Positions 23,997 to 33,093 are shown, counted from the first letter of the stretch. The stretch is 64,000 nucleotides of DNA from an uncultured Dehalococcoidia bacterium (GCA_958296105.1 OY282441.1:965800-1029799); one strand, 5' to 3'. Numbers and translations: made by a program. Notes: a model not told the origin generated them from the sequence alone.

Positions 23997-24377
23997 ATGC
24001 CCAGAAGAGCATTCTTCCCAAACCCTGACAATCGTCCGTCTGGATTCTCGCCGGTTACGCGCTCCGGGGGCGTGGTGTTCGTGTCGGGGCAGGTGGCGAC
24101 GGATTCGGACGGCGCGCTGGTGGGCGAAGGGGACGCCGCCGCCCAATCCGCGCAGTGCCTGAAGAACGTGGAGGCGGCGCTGAACGCGGCCGGGGCGACG
24201 CGAGCGGACGTGACCAAGATAACGGCGTTCCTGATCGACGCGGGGGACTATCCGGCGTATGCCGAGGCGAGGCTGGGCTTCTTCGGAGAGCCTGGCCCGG
24301 CGTCCAGCACGGTCTTCGTCAAGGGGCTGGTGAACCCGAAGTTCTTGGTGGAGATCGAGGCGATCGCTATGGTGTGA
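23997..24377 (+). CDS. RidA/YjgF/YER057c family protein lacking the catalytic Arg
   Basis: A 126-residue trimeric chorismate-mutase-fold protein. Canonical RidA hydrolyses reactive enamines/imines made by PLP enzymes and needs an Arg in the P-A-R-S/T motif near residue 105. Here the equivalent is GPASSTVFVKGL, with Ser in place of Arg, while the C-terminal LVEIEAIA is kept. This suggests a Rid subgroup without standard imine deaminase activity. A good ribosome site (GAGGAGG) precedes the ATG. Confidence 0.88.
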   Translation: MPRRAFFPNPDNRPSGFSPVTRSGGVVFVSGQVATDSDGALVGEGDAAAQSAQCLKNVEAALNAAGATRADVTKITAFLIDAGDYPAYAEARLGFFGEPGPASSTVFVKGLVNPKFLVEIEAIAMV

Positions 24378-24427
24378 GCGGGCGATTAGCCGCCCGCATC
24401 TCCTCTCCCCTCTTCTGATTTCGGCAG

Positions 24428-24649
24428 TCAGAAGAGGCGGGCGCTGGCTATGGACAGGGCGATGAACACGACGACCAAGCCGATTGTGAATCTGAACATT
24501 TGCAGCTCGAGGCCGCGTCGTGTTCTGAACGAGTTGTCGGCAGAGCCGAACAGACCCGCGCCCTGACCCTTGACCTGCAAGAGGATGATTCCTGCGAGCA
24601 GTACCGAGATCACTATGTGGACGATGCTGATGATGTCAACTACTGTCAT
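24428..24649 (-). CDS. secG: Preprotein translocase subunit SecG
   Basis: A small (73-residue) two-helix membrane subunit of the SecYEG channel. It shows helix 1 (VHIVISVLLAGIILLQ), the family motif GQGAGLFGSADNSF, and helix 2 near the C-terminus. It is last in pcm-gatB-yvcK-secG on the minus strand. Confidence 0.93.
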   Translation of the reverse strand: MTVVDIISIVHIVISVLLAGIILLQVKGQGAGLFGSADNSFRTRRGLELQMFRFTIGLVVVFIALSIASARLF

Positions 24650-24701
24650 GGGTGGCTCGCTCGCTTGCTTGGATGGTCGTCATGGCTCTGCCCGAAACCC
24701 G

Positions 24702-26072
24702 TTACCCGTTCGTTCTCTTTACTGCCGTTTGGCACTGACTGCCGTTTGGCGCTGCCGTTTGGCGGCTGCCGTTCGCGTGGGGGGGGGTAGAATCCAGAAT
24801 GCGCATTACGGCGTCAGCCAGCTTGTCCGAATTGTGGCGGAGCGGGTTGGCGTCGTCCGACAGATCGGTCAGAAGAAGTTTGGCGTGGTTCAGATGCTCG
24901 CCGTCGTGGGCTACAGGCTCGGAGTCGAATTCGTCTCCAATCTCGACAGGAGAGTCGTTTCCAAGAACGTAGTCCGCTATGTCTTCGGACGTGTGACGCT
25001 GCAACGCCTTCAGATGGTCGCCTATGGTGTAGCCGTCCGTCTCCCCCATCTGGGTAGCCACGTTGCACACGTAGACGGTGGCGGCGGACGTGGAGCGGAT
25101 GGATTCGGCGATTCCGCGCACCAGCATGTTCGGTATTATGCTGGTGTACAGGCTGCCGGGGCCTATGACGACGATGTCCGCCTCGTCTATGGCTCGAATG
25201 GCCATGGGGTGGGCGTATGCGCCGTCTGGGTCGATCATCAGGCGCTCGATGCGTCCGCCGCTCTGGGTGATGCTGGACTCTCCGCGCACCACGCGCCCAT
25301 CTTCGAGGCTCGCGGAGAGGTGCAGGCTGTAAGAGGTGGCGGGGATCACTGTGCCGCGCACGGCAAGCACGCGGGTCGATTCGATCAGCGCCTTCTCGAA
25401 GCTCCCCGTCATGTTCGTCATGGCGGCTATGAACAGGTTGCCGAAGCTGTGTCCCTTGAGGCCGTTTCCTCTGTCGAACCTGTACTGGAACAGCTCGGTC
25501 AGCAGCGACTCGTCATCGCTCATGGCGAGCAGGCAGCTGCGAAGGTCGCCCGGGGGCAGCATTCCCAGATCGCGGCGAAGCATTCCGGAGCTTCCGCCAT
25601 CGTCCGCCACGGTGACTATGGCGGTGAGGTTGTCGGTTCGTGACTTGAGACCTCTCAGCAGCACGGACAGGCCGGTGCCGCCGCCTATAGCCACCACCTT
25701 CGGGCCTCTGTCTCTGTTCCCCAGCCAGCGGCTGTAGACCGCTTCGGTCAGGGCGTCTATCGACTGGTCTCGGAATACCAATGGGCTAAGCGTGCGGTGG
25801 GTTCCGTACATCGCCGCCAAGATCGCAAAGCCGCCGACTCCCATCAACAGGAAGCCTTCGAGATACCAAGGGAGGAAGTCGGGGAAGTACAGCCCCGAGA
25901 CTCGTCTGATCCAGTACGCAATCCCCAGGGAGCATATGGCGATTCCAATTGCTCCGAGCAGCGCCCAGCGTTTGAGGCCGATTCCGGGGTAGAGCAGGCG
26001 CAGCATTCGGCGCGCTCGTCCGGCGCGCTCGCTCGTGTGGCGGGGTCCTGTTCCGTTGAGGCGCAGCGCCAT
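24702..26072 (-). CDS. yvcK: Gluconeogenesis factor YvcK/CofD-like, with N-terminal membrane segments
   Basis: The CofD/YvcK fold begins about residue 125 (KVVAIGGGTGLSVLLRGLK) and includes VTVADDGGSSGMLRRDLG, PPGDLRSCLLAMSD, GHSFGNLFIAA and GPGSLYTSI. In Firmicutes, YvcK binds UDP-GlcNAc and supports cell shape and gluconeogenic growth. The first 115 residues add two transmembrane helices not found in Bacillus YvcK. The C-terminal 30 residues are encoded by short repeats of TGCCGTTTGGC (24723, 24740, 24753, 24767) and a run of nine C, so the tail is low-complexity. The start overlaps the gatB stop by one base. Confidence 0.9.
   Translation of the reverse strand: MALRLNGTGPRHTSERAGRARRMLRLLYPGIGLKRWALLGAIGIAICSLGIAYWIRRVSGLYFPDFLPWYLEGFLLMGVGGFAILAAMYGTHRTLSPLVFRDQSIDALTEAVYSRWLGNRDRGPKVVAIGGGTGLSVLLRGLKSRTDNLTAIVTVADDGGSSGMLRRDLGMLPPGDLRSCLLAMSDDESLLTELFQYRFDRGNGLKGHSFGNLFIAAMTNMTGSFEKALIESTRVLAVRGTVIPATSYSLHLSASLEDGRVVRGESSITQSGGRIERLMIDPDGAYAHPMAIRAIDEADIVVIGPGSLYTSIIPNMLVRGIAESIRSTSAATVYVCNVATQMGETDGYTIGDHLKALQRHTSEDIADYVLGNDSPVEIGDEFDSEPVAHDGEHLNHAKLLLTDLSDDANPLRHNSDKLADAVMRILDSTPPHANGSRQTAAPNGSQCQTAVKRTNG
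24723..24787. repeat. Short tandem repeats and C9 run in the 3' end of yvcK
   Basis: TGCCGTTTGGC at 24723, 24740 and 24753, a partial copy at 24767, and nine G on the plus strand at 24779-24787. A slip here would change only the last ~30 residues. Confidence 0.7.
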
Positions 26073-27541
26073 CAGCGCAGGTCCTCCAGCTTCTCTCTGA
26101 CCAGCTGGCTTGCCATTCTGGGGTTGGCTTTGCCGCGCGTAGCCTTCATAACCTGCCCTACGAGGAAGCCCATAGCCTGCCGCCTGCCGCCGAGGTAGTC
26201 GCGCACCGGATCGGGATTGGCGGCGATGGCGTCTTCGACCGCGGATAGGAGCGCGTCAGCGTCGGATATCTGGACGAGGCCCTCGGAGGCGGCTATGTCT
26301 TTGGGGGAGCTGCCCGTATCGAACATCTTCTCGAACACGGTCTTGGCCATGCTGGAGCTGAGGGTGCCATCGTCTACCATAGATTGCAGCTCGGCGATCT
26401 GCGCGGGTGATATCTTCACATCGGAGAGGCGCTGTCCGGACTGGTTCAGCAGCCTTGCCATCTCGCCGAGCATGAGGTTGCTGACCGACTTGGCGAAGTC
26501 GGGGGAGCGGGCGCCGTCCGCTCTTGCCGCGAGCGCGTCTTCGAAGTAGTCCGCAGTGGAGCGCGTGGACGTGAGCAGGCCGGCGTCGTATGGGGGCAAG
26601 CCCAGCTCCTGCACGAATCGGGTCTTTCGGCGGTGGGGAAGCTCGGGCAGCGACTGGCGAATATCCGACACCCAAGCGGGCGAGATTCGCAAGGGGGGCA
26701 GGTCGGGTTCGGGGAAGTAGCGGTAGTCCGAAGCGCCCTCCTTGACGCGCTGGGATACGGTCTTGGCGTCGGTCTCGATCCAGCCTCTGGTCTCTTGGAC
26801 TATCCGCCCGCCGCCTTCTATGACCTCGATCTGTCGCCGGGCTTCGTATTCGAGCGCCCCGAACACGGAGGCGAAGCTGTTCATATTCTTGATTTCGACC
26901 TTCGTTCCAAGCGCAGCCTGCGCGTGTGGGCGGACGCTGATGTTGGCGTCGCAGCGAAAGCTGCCCTCCTCCATATTGGCGGTGCTGACGCCGATGTACT
27001 GCAAGATGGAATGAAGGCGCGTGAGGTAGGCGCGCGCCTCTTCGGGGGCGCGCAGATCCGGCTCGCCAACGATCTCCATGAGCGGAACGCCGGCGCGGTT
27101 GACATCCAAGAGGGAGTAGCTTTCTCCGAAGCCGTCGTTCCTGTGGAGGAGCTTGGCGACGTCCTCTTCGAGATGGACGCGGGTTATTCCCACCTCGCGC
27201 TCCATGCCGTCTACTTCGATGGTCATGCAGCCGCTGGAGGCGATGGGAAGGTCGTACTGCGATATCTGGTAGCCCTTCATAAGATCGGGGTACGGGTAGT
27301 TCTTCCTGTCGAACTTGGTGAAGGGCGCGATTTCGCAGCCGAGCGCGAGTCCTGTCCTGATGACGTGTTCGACGGCCTTGCTGTTGATGACTGGCAGGAC
27401 GCCGGGCATACCCATGCAGACCGGACACGCTACGGTGTTCGGGGGGGCGTCCTGATATGCGGCGTCGCAGGAGCAGAACATCTTGCTGCGCGTCATTAGC
27501 TGGGCATGTACCTCTAGCCCAATGACGACCTCGAATCTCAC
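26072..27541 (-). CDS. gatB: Aspartyl/glutamyl-tRNA amidotransferase subunit B
   Basis: GatB activates Glu-tRNA(Gln)/Asp-tRNA(Asn) and transfers ammonia delivered by GatA. The 489 residues begin FEVVIGLEVHAQL and have the zinc Cys cluster (CSCDAAY, CPVCMGMPG), KNYPYPDLMKGYQISQYD, EEGSFRCDANIS and a C-terminal YqeY-like domain (about 330-489) ending MASQLVREKLEDL. gatA and gatC are not in the window. It overlaps yvcK by one base. Confidence 0.97.
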   Translation of the reverse strand: MRFEVVIGLEVHAQLMTRSKMFCSCDAAYQDAPPNTVACPVCMGMPGVLPVINSKAVEHVIRTGLALGCEIAPFTKFDRKNYPYPDLMKGYQISQYDLPIASSGCMTIEVDGMEREVGITRVHLEEDVAKLLHRNDGFGESYSLLDVNRAGVPLMEIVGEPDLRAPEEARAYLTRLHSILQYIGVSTANMEEGSFRCDANISVRPHAQAALGTKVEIKNMNSFASVFGALEYEARRQIEVIEGGGRIVQETRGWIETDAKTVSQRVKEGASDYRYFPEPDLPPLRISPAWVSDIRQSLPELPHRRKTRFVQELGLPPYDAGLLTSTRSTADYFEDALAARADGARSPDFAKSVSNLMLGEMARLLNQSGQRLSDVKISPAQIAELQSMVDDGTLSSSMAKTVFEKMFDTGSSPKDIAASEGLVQISDADALLSAVEDAIAANPDPVRDYLGGRRQAMGFLVGQVMKATRGKANPRMASQLVREKLEDLR

Positions 27542-27592
27542 GGGTATGTCACGACCTTCAGAAGGTGGCTGATGCGGGTGGAATCTCGATTA

Positions 27593-28363
27593 TCAAGTAT
27601 ATGGAAAGCGCCTCGCGTTTACAATGACATGTGGCTTCGGTACGATGTCTGGCGGCTCCATGTGCATGTATCTTCGGGGGGGCGTCGAGTGCGCTTCGCG
27701 TCTCTCGTCTCCTGTCTGCGCGATCTCGTCTTCGGACCAAGCATCTCTGCCGATCAGGGGGACGAATCTACAACCCCCCAGCGATCTGATGGAGATGCCC
27801 TCGGCGGTCTTGGTCATCTTTATCAGTGTCTGTTCGCGCAGGCTTCCCACGGGAGCGACCAGACGGCCGCCGGGCAGGAGCTGCGCCATCAAGATGTTGG
27901 GTATCCTGGGCGCGGCGGCGGCTACGGCTATGGCGTTGTATGGGGGGTCTTGGAGCCTGCCGAGAGACCGTCCGGCGATCTCCACTCGAACGTTGTCGTA
28001 TCCGAGTGTGTGGAGAAGGGTCTTGGCGGATGTGGCGAGGTCTGGGATACGCTCTACGCTGGTGACGCTCCGCGCTATCTCCGCCATCACAGCGGCTTGG
28101 TAGCCGCTGCCGGTGCCTATCTCCAGCACCCTGTCGAATCGGCGCAGATCCAGAGCCTCTACGGTCAGAGCTACGATCAGGGGCTGGGAGATGGTCTGGG
28201 CGGCGGCTATGGGAAGGGCGACGTCGTCGTATGCCAGATGTCTTATGCGGGCGGGCAGAAAACGTTCTCTCGGAACGCTGCGGATGGCGTCCAGCACCCG
28301 CTGGTCGGTTATCTCCTCTGCCAGTTTGTCTAGGAGTCGGCGCTTTTCTTCTTGGAGTGACAT
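27593..28363 (-). CDS. pcm: Protein-L-isoaspartate O-methyltransferase
   Basis: SAM-dependent repair of isoaspartyl residues in aged proteins. 256 residues: VPRERFLP, AYDDVALPI, AQTISQP, the SAM loop VLEIGTGSGYQAAV, and a cofactor-edge Glu in SVERIP. The C-terminal 30-40 residues after LGGCRFVPLIG extend past the usual end and are rich in Arg, Pro and His. It is first in a minus-strand set with gatB 51 bp downstream. Confidence 0.93.
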   Translation of the reverse strand: MSLQEEKRRLLDKLAEEITDQRVLDAIRSVPRERFLPARIRHLAYDDVALPIAAAQTISQPLIVALTVEALDLRRFDRVLEIGTGSGYQAAVMAEIARSVTSVERIPDLATSAKTLLHTLGYDNVRVEIAGRSLGRLQDPPYNAIAVAAAAPRIPNILMAQLLPGGRLVAPVGSLREQTLIKMTKTAEGISIRSLGGCRFVPLIGRDAWSEDEIAQTGDERREAHSTPPRRYMHMEPPDIVPKPHVIVNARRFPYT

Positions 28364-28581
28364 CTACGGGGCGCTCCAGTGGCTCGAAGGGTTCTTTTTC
28401 ATGCCTGCCTCCCCTCTCTCATCGAGTGAGAAGGAGGAAAGAGAATCTGCCGCTTCTCTCAAAAGTAAGGGCTGGAGCGGCGCGCGTCAACACGGGTCTG
28501 GCGGACGGGGGAGCTTCAGAATTCCTTCGCATGTCCTCGAGGCTCTCTCCTGACGCCTCGAAATGGGTTAAGATGTGGTAA

Positions 28582-29259
28582 ATGGAAAGTCGAGATCGGA
28601 GGGTGCAGGTGCCCAGATACTATCCGGCATTCATAGACGTAAGAGGGCGCGAGTGCGTTGTAATAGGCGGTGGGGCGCTGGGGGAGGAGAAGATCTTCAA
28701 GCTGCTGGAGTGCGGTGCGAAGGTGAGGGTGATAAGCGCGGACGTGACGGAGGACGTGGAGAGGCTCGCATCCGAGGGCGCGATCGAGTGGAGGCGCAGA
28801 GGGTACGAGGGCGGCGATCTGAGGACTGCGTTCATCGCAATCGCGGCCACGGACGACGATGGGATGAATCGGCGGATCGCAAGGGAGGCGGAGGAGCGCA
28901 ACATCTTGCTGAACGTGGTGGACGTAACCCATCTTTGCACGTTCATCGCGCCGTCAGTGGCGCGGCGCGGGGAGGTGACGGTGGCGACGTCCACAGGCGG
29001 CGCAAGCCCGGCGCTGGCGCGAACGTTCAGGGAGAAGCTGGAATCGAGCCGCATACTGGAATACGCCGATCTCGCGCCGCTGCTGGCGCGAGCCAGAGCG
29101 GAGCTGAGGCGCAAGAGGCTAAGGGTGAACGCCGACCGCTGGCAGGCGTGCATCTCCGAAGAGCTGCTCGATACGGTGCAGAGGGGGGACGAATCCCGCG
29201 CTTACGCCGCTCTCATGGGCGGGCTGCTGGCAGAAGCGGAGGCGATGGACATGCCATGA
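28582..29259 (+). CDS. sirC: Precorrin-2 dehydrogenase (siroheme synthase N-terminal type)
   Basis: NAD-dependent oxidation of precorrin-2 to sirohydrochlorin, possibly also chelation, toward siroheme. 225 residues: YYPAFIDVRGRECVVIGGG (Rossmann loop), a conserved acidic residue in the ATDDDGMNRRI region, LLNVVDVTHLCTFIAPS, and TGGASPALART. It is the stand-alone N-terminal module of CysG; the methyltransferase module sits two genes downstream. The stop overlaps hemC by four bases. Confidence 0.92.
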   Translation: MESRDRRVQVPRYYPAFIDVRGRECVVIGGGALGEEKIFKLLECGAKVRVISADVTEDVERLASEGAIEWRRRGYEGGDLRTAFIAIAATDDDGMNRRIAREAEERNILLNVVDVTHLCTFIAPSVARRGEVTVATSTGGASPALARTFREKLESSRILEYADLAPLLARARAELRRKRLRVNADRWQACISEELLDTVQRGDESRAYAALMGGLLAEAEAMDMP

Positions 29260-30188
29260 GCCGCCAAGTCGTCAGGATAGGGTCGAGAGCCAGCAAGCTG
29301 GCGCTGGAGCAGGCGCGGGAGGTGGTGGACGCTCTGCGCTCGGCGTGGCCGAGACTGCGCTTCGAGGTGGCTCGCATCGCGCCGGAGGGAGACCGACGGA
29401 AGGGCGCGCCGCTGCTGGCGCTGGGCAGGGGGACGTTCGTCAAGGGCGTGGAGGAGCATCTGCTGAGAGGTGAGATAGATGCCGCCATCCACTCTGCCAA
29501 AGACATGCCATCCACTCTGTCCGACGGTCTAGAGATAGCTGCCTTCACCGAGCGCAAAGACCCAAGGGACGTCATCGTCAATCGCTGGGGGCTGAGCCTG
29601 AAAGAGCTGCCGGCGCGCGCGCGGCTAGGCACGAGCAGCCCGAGGAGGTCGGGGCAGCTGCTGGCGGCTCGACCGGACATCGAGGTCGTTCCAATTCGCG
29701 GGAACGTGGATACGCGGCTGGCTCTGGTGGGCGTCGGGGGGCTGGACGGGGTGGCGCTGGCGGCGGCGGGACTCGAACGGCTTGGGCGAATAGAAGAGGT
29801 GAGCGAGTTCCTAGAAGCGGACGTGTGCGTTCCAGACGCTGGGCAAGGGGCGCTTGCGGTGGAGACGAGGAGCGGCGACGCGGAGATGGGATATATCCTC
29901 GCGCCGCTGAATCACGCGCCCACGTGGGCATCCGTGACTGCGGAGAGGGCGTTCGTGGAGACGCTGGGCGGGGGGTGCAGGGTTCCGGTGGCGGCTTACG
30001 CGATTCCGTCGAGCTCAGCGCTGACGATTCACGCGGCGGCGTGTCTGCCGAACGGATCCCGCGTGTTCCGCGCTGTGGTCGTCTCGCCCGTGTCCAGTCC
30101 GAGAGAGGCGGGGCGCAAGGCTGCGAACGCGCTGATCGACGCCGGCGCGGAGGCGATACTGTACTCGGACATGGTGGGAGAGGGTTAG
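29256..30188 (+). CDS. hemC: Porphobilinogen deaminase (hydroxymethylbilane synthase)
   Basis: Links four porphobilinogens into hydroxymethylbilane. 310 residues: VRIGSRASKLALEQA, FVKGVEEHLLRGEIDAAIHSAKDMPS, RLGTSSPRR, IRGNVDTRL, DAGQGALAVE, and the dipyrromethane cofactor Cys in GGGCRVPVAA. The ATG at 29256 is set by the ATGA overlap with sirC; the frame is open further upstream only as a shadow of sirC. A GTG-initiated fusion gene follows directly. Confidence 0.96.
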   Translation: MSRQVVRIGSRASKLALEQAREVVDALRSAWPRLRFEVARIAPEGDRRKGAPLLALGRGTFVKGVEEHLLRGEIDAAIHSAKDMPSTLSDGLEIAAFTERKDPRDVIVNRWGLSLKELPARARLGTSSPRRSGQLLAARPDIEVVPIRGNVDTRLALVGVGGLDGVALAAAGLERLGRIEEVSEFLEADVCVPDAGQGALAVETRSGDAEMGYILAPLNHAPTWASVTAERAFVETLGGGCRVPVAAYAIPSSSALTIHAAACLPNGSRVFRAVVVSPVSSPREAGRKAANALIDAGAEAILYSDMVGEG

Positions 30189-31706
30189 GTGGCTCGCGCT
30201 GTGAATGTGGGCAAGGTATATCTGGTGGGAGCGGGGCCGGGCGATCCGGATCTGCTGACGCTCAAGGGGCTGCGTCTGCTGAAGTCGGCGGGCGTGGTGG
30301 TGTACGACCGTCTCATCGACCCTGCTCTGCTGAAGATGGCGCGCGAGGGGGCGCGGCTGCACGACGTGGGCAAGACGCCGTTGGGCGCGGGTGCTTCGCA
30401 GGCGCGGATAAGCGCTCTGCTGGTGGACGAGGCGAGGAGGGGCGGGATGGTCGTTCGACTGAAGGGCGGCGACCCGTTCGTGTTCGGCAGGGGGGGCGAG
30501 GAGGCGGAGACGCTTCACGAAAACGGGATCCCGTTCGAGGTGGTGCCGGGCGTGACATCCGCCATAGCCGCGCCCGCCTACGCGGGGATACCGCTGACGC
30601 ACCGAGACTTCTCATCGTCCTTCACGGTCTTTACGGGCAGCCTCGCCGGCGGCGAAATGGACTGGGACGCGCTCGCTCACGCTCCGGGTACGCTGGTGGC
30701 GCTGATGGGCTGGCGCAAGCTGGATGAGATAGCCGAAGGGCTGATGCGGCACGGGAAGCCGGGCGACACTCCGGCGGCTGTAATCAGCTGGGGCAGCGAG
30801 CCTTGGCAGAGGACGGCCTGCGCGCGTCTGGACTCGATAGCGGAGGCGGCAAGAGGCGAGGGGCTGTCCGCTCCCGCCACACTCGTAATCGGCGAGGTGG
30901 CGCGGCTCAGGGACAGGCTGAGCTGGTTCGAGACGCTGCCGCTGTTCGGGCGGCGGGTACTGGTCACGAGGGCAAGGGAGCAGGCGGGGGGGCTTGCCGC
31001 GCGGCTGTCTGAGCTGGGGGGCCTGCCCGTAGAGGCGGCTACTATCGAGACGGTGGAGCTGGAGGACTACTCCAAGCTCGATGGCGCGCTCGCCGATGTC
31101 TGCCGCTTCGACTGGATAGCGTTCACAAGCTCGAACGCAGCTCGCGCAGTCATGGGCAGGCTGCGCGCGCTCGGCAAGGACGCCAGAGCGCTGAGCGGCG
31201 CGAGGGTGGCGGCGATGGGCGGCGCTACAGCGGCAGAGCTGGAAACGCGCGGCATAGTGGCGGACTTCATCCCCGCGAGATCGAGCTCGGCAGGGCTGGC
31301 AGAGGGCTTGGCGGAAGTGGGAGGCGCGAAGGGGCGCGTGCTTCTGCCGAGATCGGACATAGCCACCTGCGAGCTGCCGCAGAAGCTGCGAGCCAGCGGC
31401 GCGGACGTGGTCGAGGTTGCCGCATACCGCACGGTGACGCCGAACGGGGCGCGCGACGCGCTCATCGAGGCGCTGGACGCGGGGGTGGACGCGCTGACGC
31501 TCACGAGTGCATCCGCTGCGATCAACATGGTCGCGCTGCTCGATGGCGACGTGCGGCGGCTGGACGGAGTGGCCGTCGCGTGCATCGGCGGGGCGACTGC
31601 GGCGGCGGCTGGCAGGCTGGGGCTGAGTGTTGATATAGTTGCACGAACCCCCAGCATGGACGCGCTGGCGCGCGATCTGGCGACGTATCTTTCGGAAAGC
31701 GGGTGA
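30189..31706 (+). CDS. cobA-hemD: Uroporphyrinogen-III methyltransferase / uroporphyrinogen-III synthase fusion
   Basis: Two enzymes in 505 residues. Residues 8-245 form the SUMT domain (VYLVGAGPGDPDLLTLKG, VVRLKGGDPFVFGRGGEE, PGVTSAIAAPAYAGIPLTHR), which methylates urogen III at C2 and C7. Residues 255-500 are HemD (RRVLVTRAREQAGGL, FTSSNAARAVM, LTLTSASAAINM), which cyclises hydroxymethylbilane. Coupling the branch enzyme to the synthase commits substrate to siroheme/B12 or heme. GTG at 30189 directly abuts the hemC stop, and GTG at 30201 is the alternative. Such fusions are known in clostridia and Chloroflexota. Confidence 0.95.
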   Translation: MARAVNVGKVYLVGAGPGDPDLLTLKGLRLLKSAGVVVYDRLIDPALLKMAREGARLHDVGKTPLGAGASQARISALLVDEARRGGMVVRLKGGDPFVFGRGGEEAETLHENGIPFEVVPGVTSAIAAPAYAGIPLTHRDFSSSFTVFTGSLAGGEMDWDALAHAPGTLVALMGWRKLDEIAEGLMRHGKPGDTPAAVISWGSEPWQRTACARLDSIAEAARGEGLSAPATLVIGEVARLRDRLSWFETLPLFGRRVLVTRAREQAGGLAARLSELGGLPVEAATIETVELEDYSKLDGALADVCRFDWIAFTSSNAARAVMGRLRALGKDARALSGARVAAMGGATAAELETRGIVADFIPARSSSAGLAEGLAEVGGAKGRVLLPRSDIATCELPQKLRASGADVVEVAAYRTVTPNGARDALIEALDAGVDALTLTSASAAINMVALLDGDVRRLDGVAVACIGGATAAAAGRLGLSVDIVARTPSMDALARDLATYLSESG

Positions 31707-31712
31707 GGCGAG

Positions 31713-32699
31713 ATGGCGAGATTCCCAACGACCAGACTGCGGAGGCTGAGGCAGAATCCCGCGCTCAGGCGCATGGTCGAGGAGACTAGGATATCGGCAT
31801 CCGACCTAATCTATCCGCTGTTCGTCACGCACGGGCGCGACACGCGGAGCGAGATTCCGCCGATGCCGGGCATCTACCAGCTGTCTCTGGACCACCTGAT
31901 CCACGAGGTCGGAGAGGCGGCGCAGCTGGGGATCGAGAGCGTGCTGCTGTTCGGGATTCCCGCTCACAAGGACGCGCGCGGGAGCGAGGCTTACGATCCG
32001 GGCGGAATAGTTCAGGAAGCCATCGGGGTAATCAATCAGGCGGCTCCTGAGATGACGGTAATCACGGACGTTTGCCTGTGCGAGTTCACCGACCACGGTC
32101 ACTGTGGGGTTCTCGACGGCCAGAGGATAGACAACGACGCCACGCTGGAGCTGCTGGCGGAGATGGCGGTTCGCCAAGCGCGCGCGGGGGCGGACATGGT
32201 GGCTCCCTCGGCGATGATGGACGGGCAGGTGTCTGCGATTCGCGGCGCGCTGGACGAGGCGGGCATGGTCGAGGTGCCGATCATGGCGTACTCCGCCAAG
32301 TACGCCTCGGGCTTCTACGGCCCGTTTCGGGTGGCGGCAAAGTCCGCGCCCCAGTTCGGCGACCGCGCCGGCTACCAGATGGACCCTCCGAACATCCGCG
32401 AGGCGATGCGCGAGATAGCGCTGGACATCGAGGAGGGCGCGGACATGGTGATGGTCAAGCCTGCGCTGGCGTATCTGGACGTGCTTTCCGCAGCCAGAGG
32501 GCGGTTCGACGCTCCGGTCGCAGCCTACAACGTCAGCGGCGAGTACTCGATGGTGAAGGCGGCGGCGGAGAACGAGTGGATAGACGGCAGGCGCATCACG
32601 ATGGAGATTCTCACTTCTATCAAGCGCGCTGGCGCGGACGCGATTCTCTCGTACCACGCCAAGGAGGTCGCAGGGTGGCTCGCGGCAGAGCGGCGATAG
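31713..32699 (+). CDS. hemB: Delta-aminolevulinic acid dehydratase (porphobilinogen synthase)
   Basis: Condenses two ALA to porphobilinogen. 328 residues: Schiff-base lysines in MAYSAKYASGFYGPF and MVMVKPALAYLD, and the catalytic zinc site DVCLCEFTDHGHCG with three Cys, so it is a Zn-dependent type. GAGGCGAG precedes the ATG. It completes a tetrapyrrole cluster sirC-hemC-cobA/hemD-hemB; hemA and hemL are not seen. Confidence 0.97.
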   Translation: MARFPTTRLRRLRQNPALRRMVEETRISASDLIYPLFVTHGRDTRSEIPPMPGIYQLSLDHLIHEVGEAAQLGIESVLLFGIPAHKDARGSEAYDPGGIVQEAIGVINQAAPEMTVITDVCLCEFTDHGHCGVLDGQRIDNDATLELLAEMAVRQARAGADMVAPSAMMDGQVSAIRGALDEAGMVEVPIMAYSAKYASGFYGPFRVAAKSAPQFGDRAGYQMDPPNIREAMREIALDIEEGADMVMVKPALAYLDVLSAARGRFDAPVAAYNVSGEYSMVKAAAENEWIDGRRITMEILTSIKRAGADAILSYHAKEVAGWLAAERR

Positions 32700-32736
32700 T
32701 TACACTCATGCGCAGCAATCACGGGAGGCGCGAGAC

Positions 32737-33093
32737 ATGCCAACGTACATAATGCTGCTGTCGCTAACCGCGGAGGGGCGGCGGCAGATGCTCAGGAATC
32801 CCGACGCGCTTCTGGTGGCGGAGCAAGCCATAGACGTTCGAGACACCGGGATCATGGGGCAGTACGCGGTGCTGGGAGAGTACGACTTCGTAAGCATTCT
32901 CTCGGCCCCGAATAACGAGTCGGCAGCGAGGTTCTCGATGGAGCTGGGCGTTGTCGCTGGACTCCAGATTACGACCCTTCCGGCGATCCCAATTGGGCGG
33001 TTCGAGGAGGCGCTGTCACATGACGATCCCATCGAGGAGGACGCCGACGCGCCCATTCCGAAGGGAGACGGGCAGCGAATCGGAGGCGATTAG
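32737..33093 (+). CDS. GYD-domain protein
   Basis: 118 residues of the GYD family (MPTYIMLLSLTAEGRRQM, then YAVLGEYDFVSILSAP), a ferredoxin-like alpha/beta fold of unknown function named for the conserved G-[ED]-Y-D. The tail (about 95-118) is acidic and probably disordered. GGGAGG lies 11 bases before the ATG. It is 37 bp after hemB and may be in the same transcript. It converges with sodX and overlaps its stop by four bases. Confidence 0.82.
   Translation: MPTYIMLLSLTAEGRRQMLRNPDALLVAEQAIDVRDTGIMGQYAVLGEYDFVSILSAPNNESAARFSMELGVVAGLQITTLPAIPIGRFEEALSHDDPIEEDADAPIPKGDGQRIGGD

Noticed and set aside
24399..24425. CTCCTCTCCCCTC as another palindromic element
   Set aside because: No complementary arm; chance pyrimidine-rich stretch.
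28575..29255. Open frame extending hemC upstream by 227 codons
   Set aside because: It is a shadow of sirC in another frame; composition is Arg/Gly-rich and unlike HemC. The ATGA overlap sets the start at 29256.
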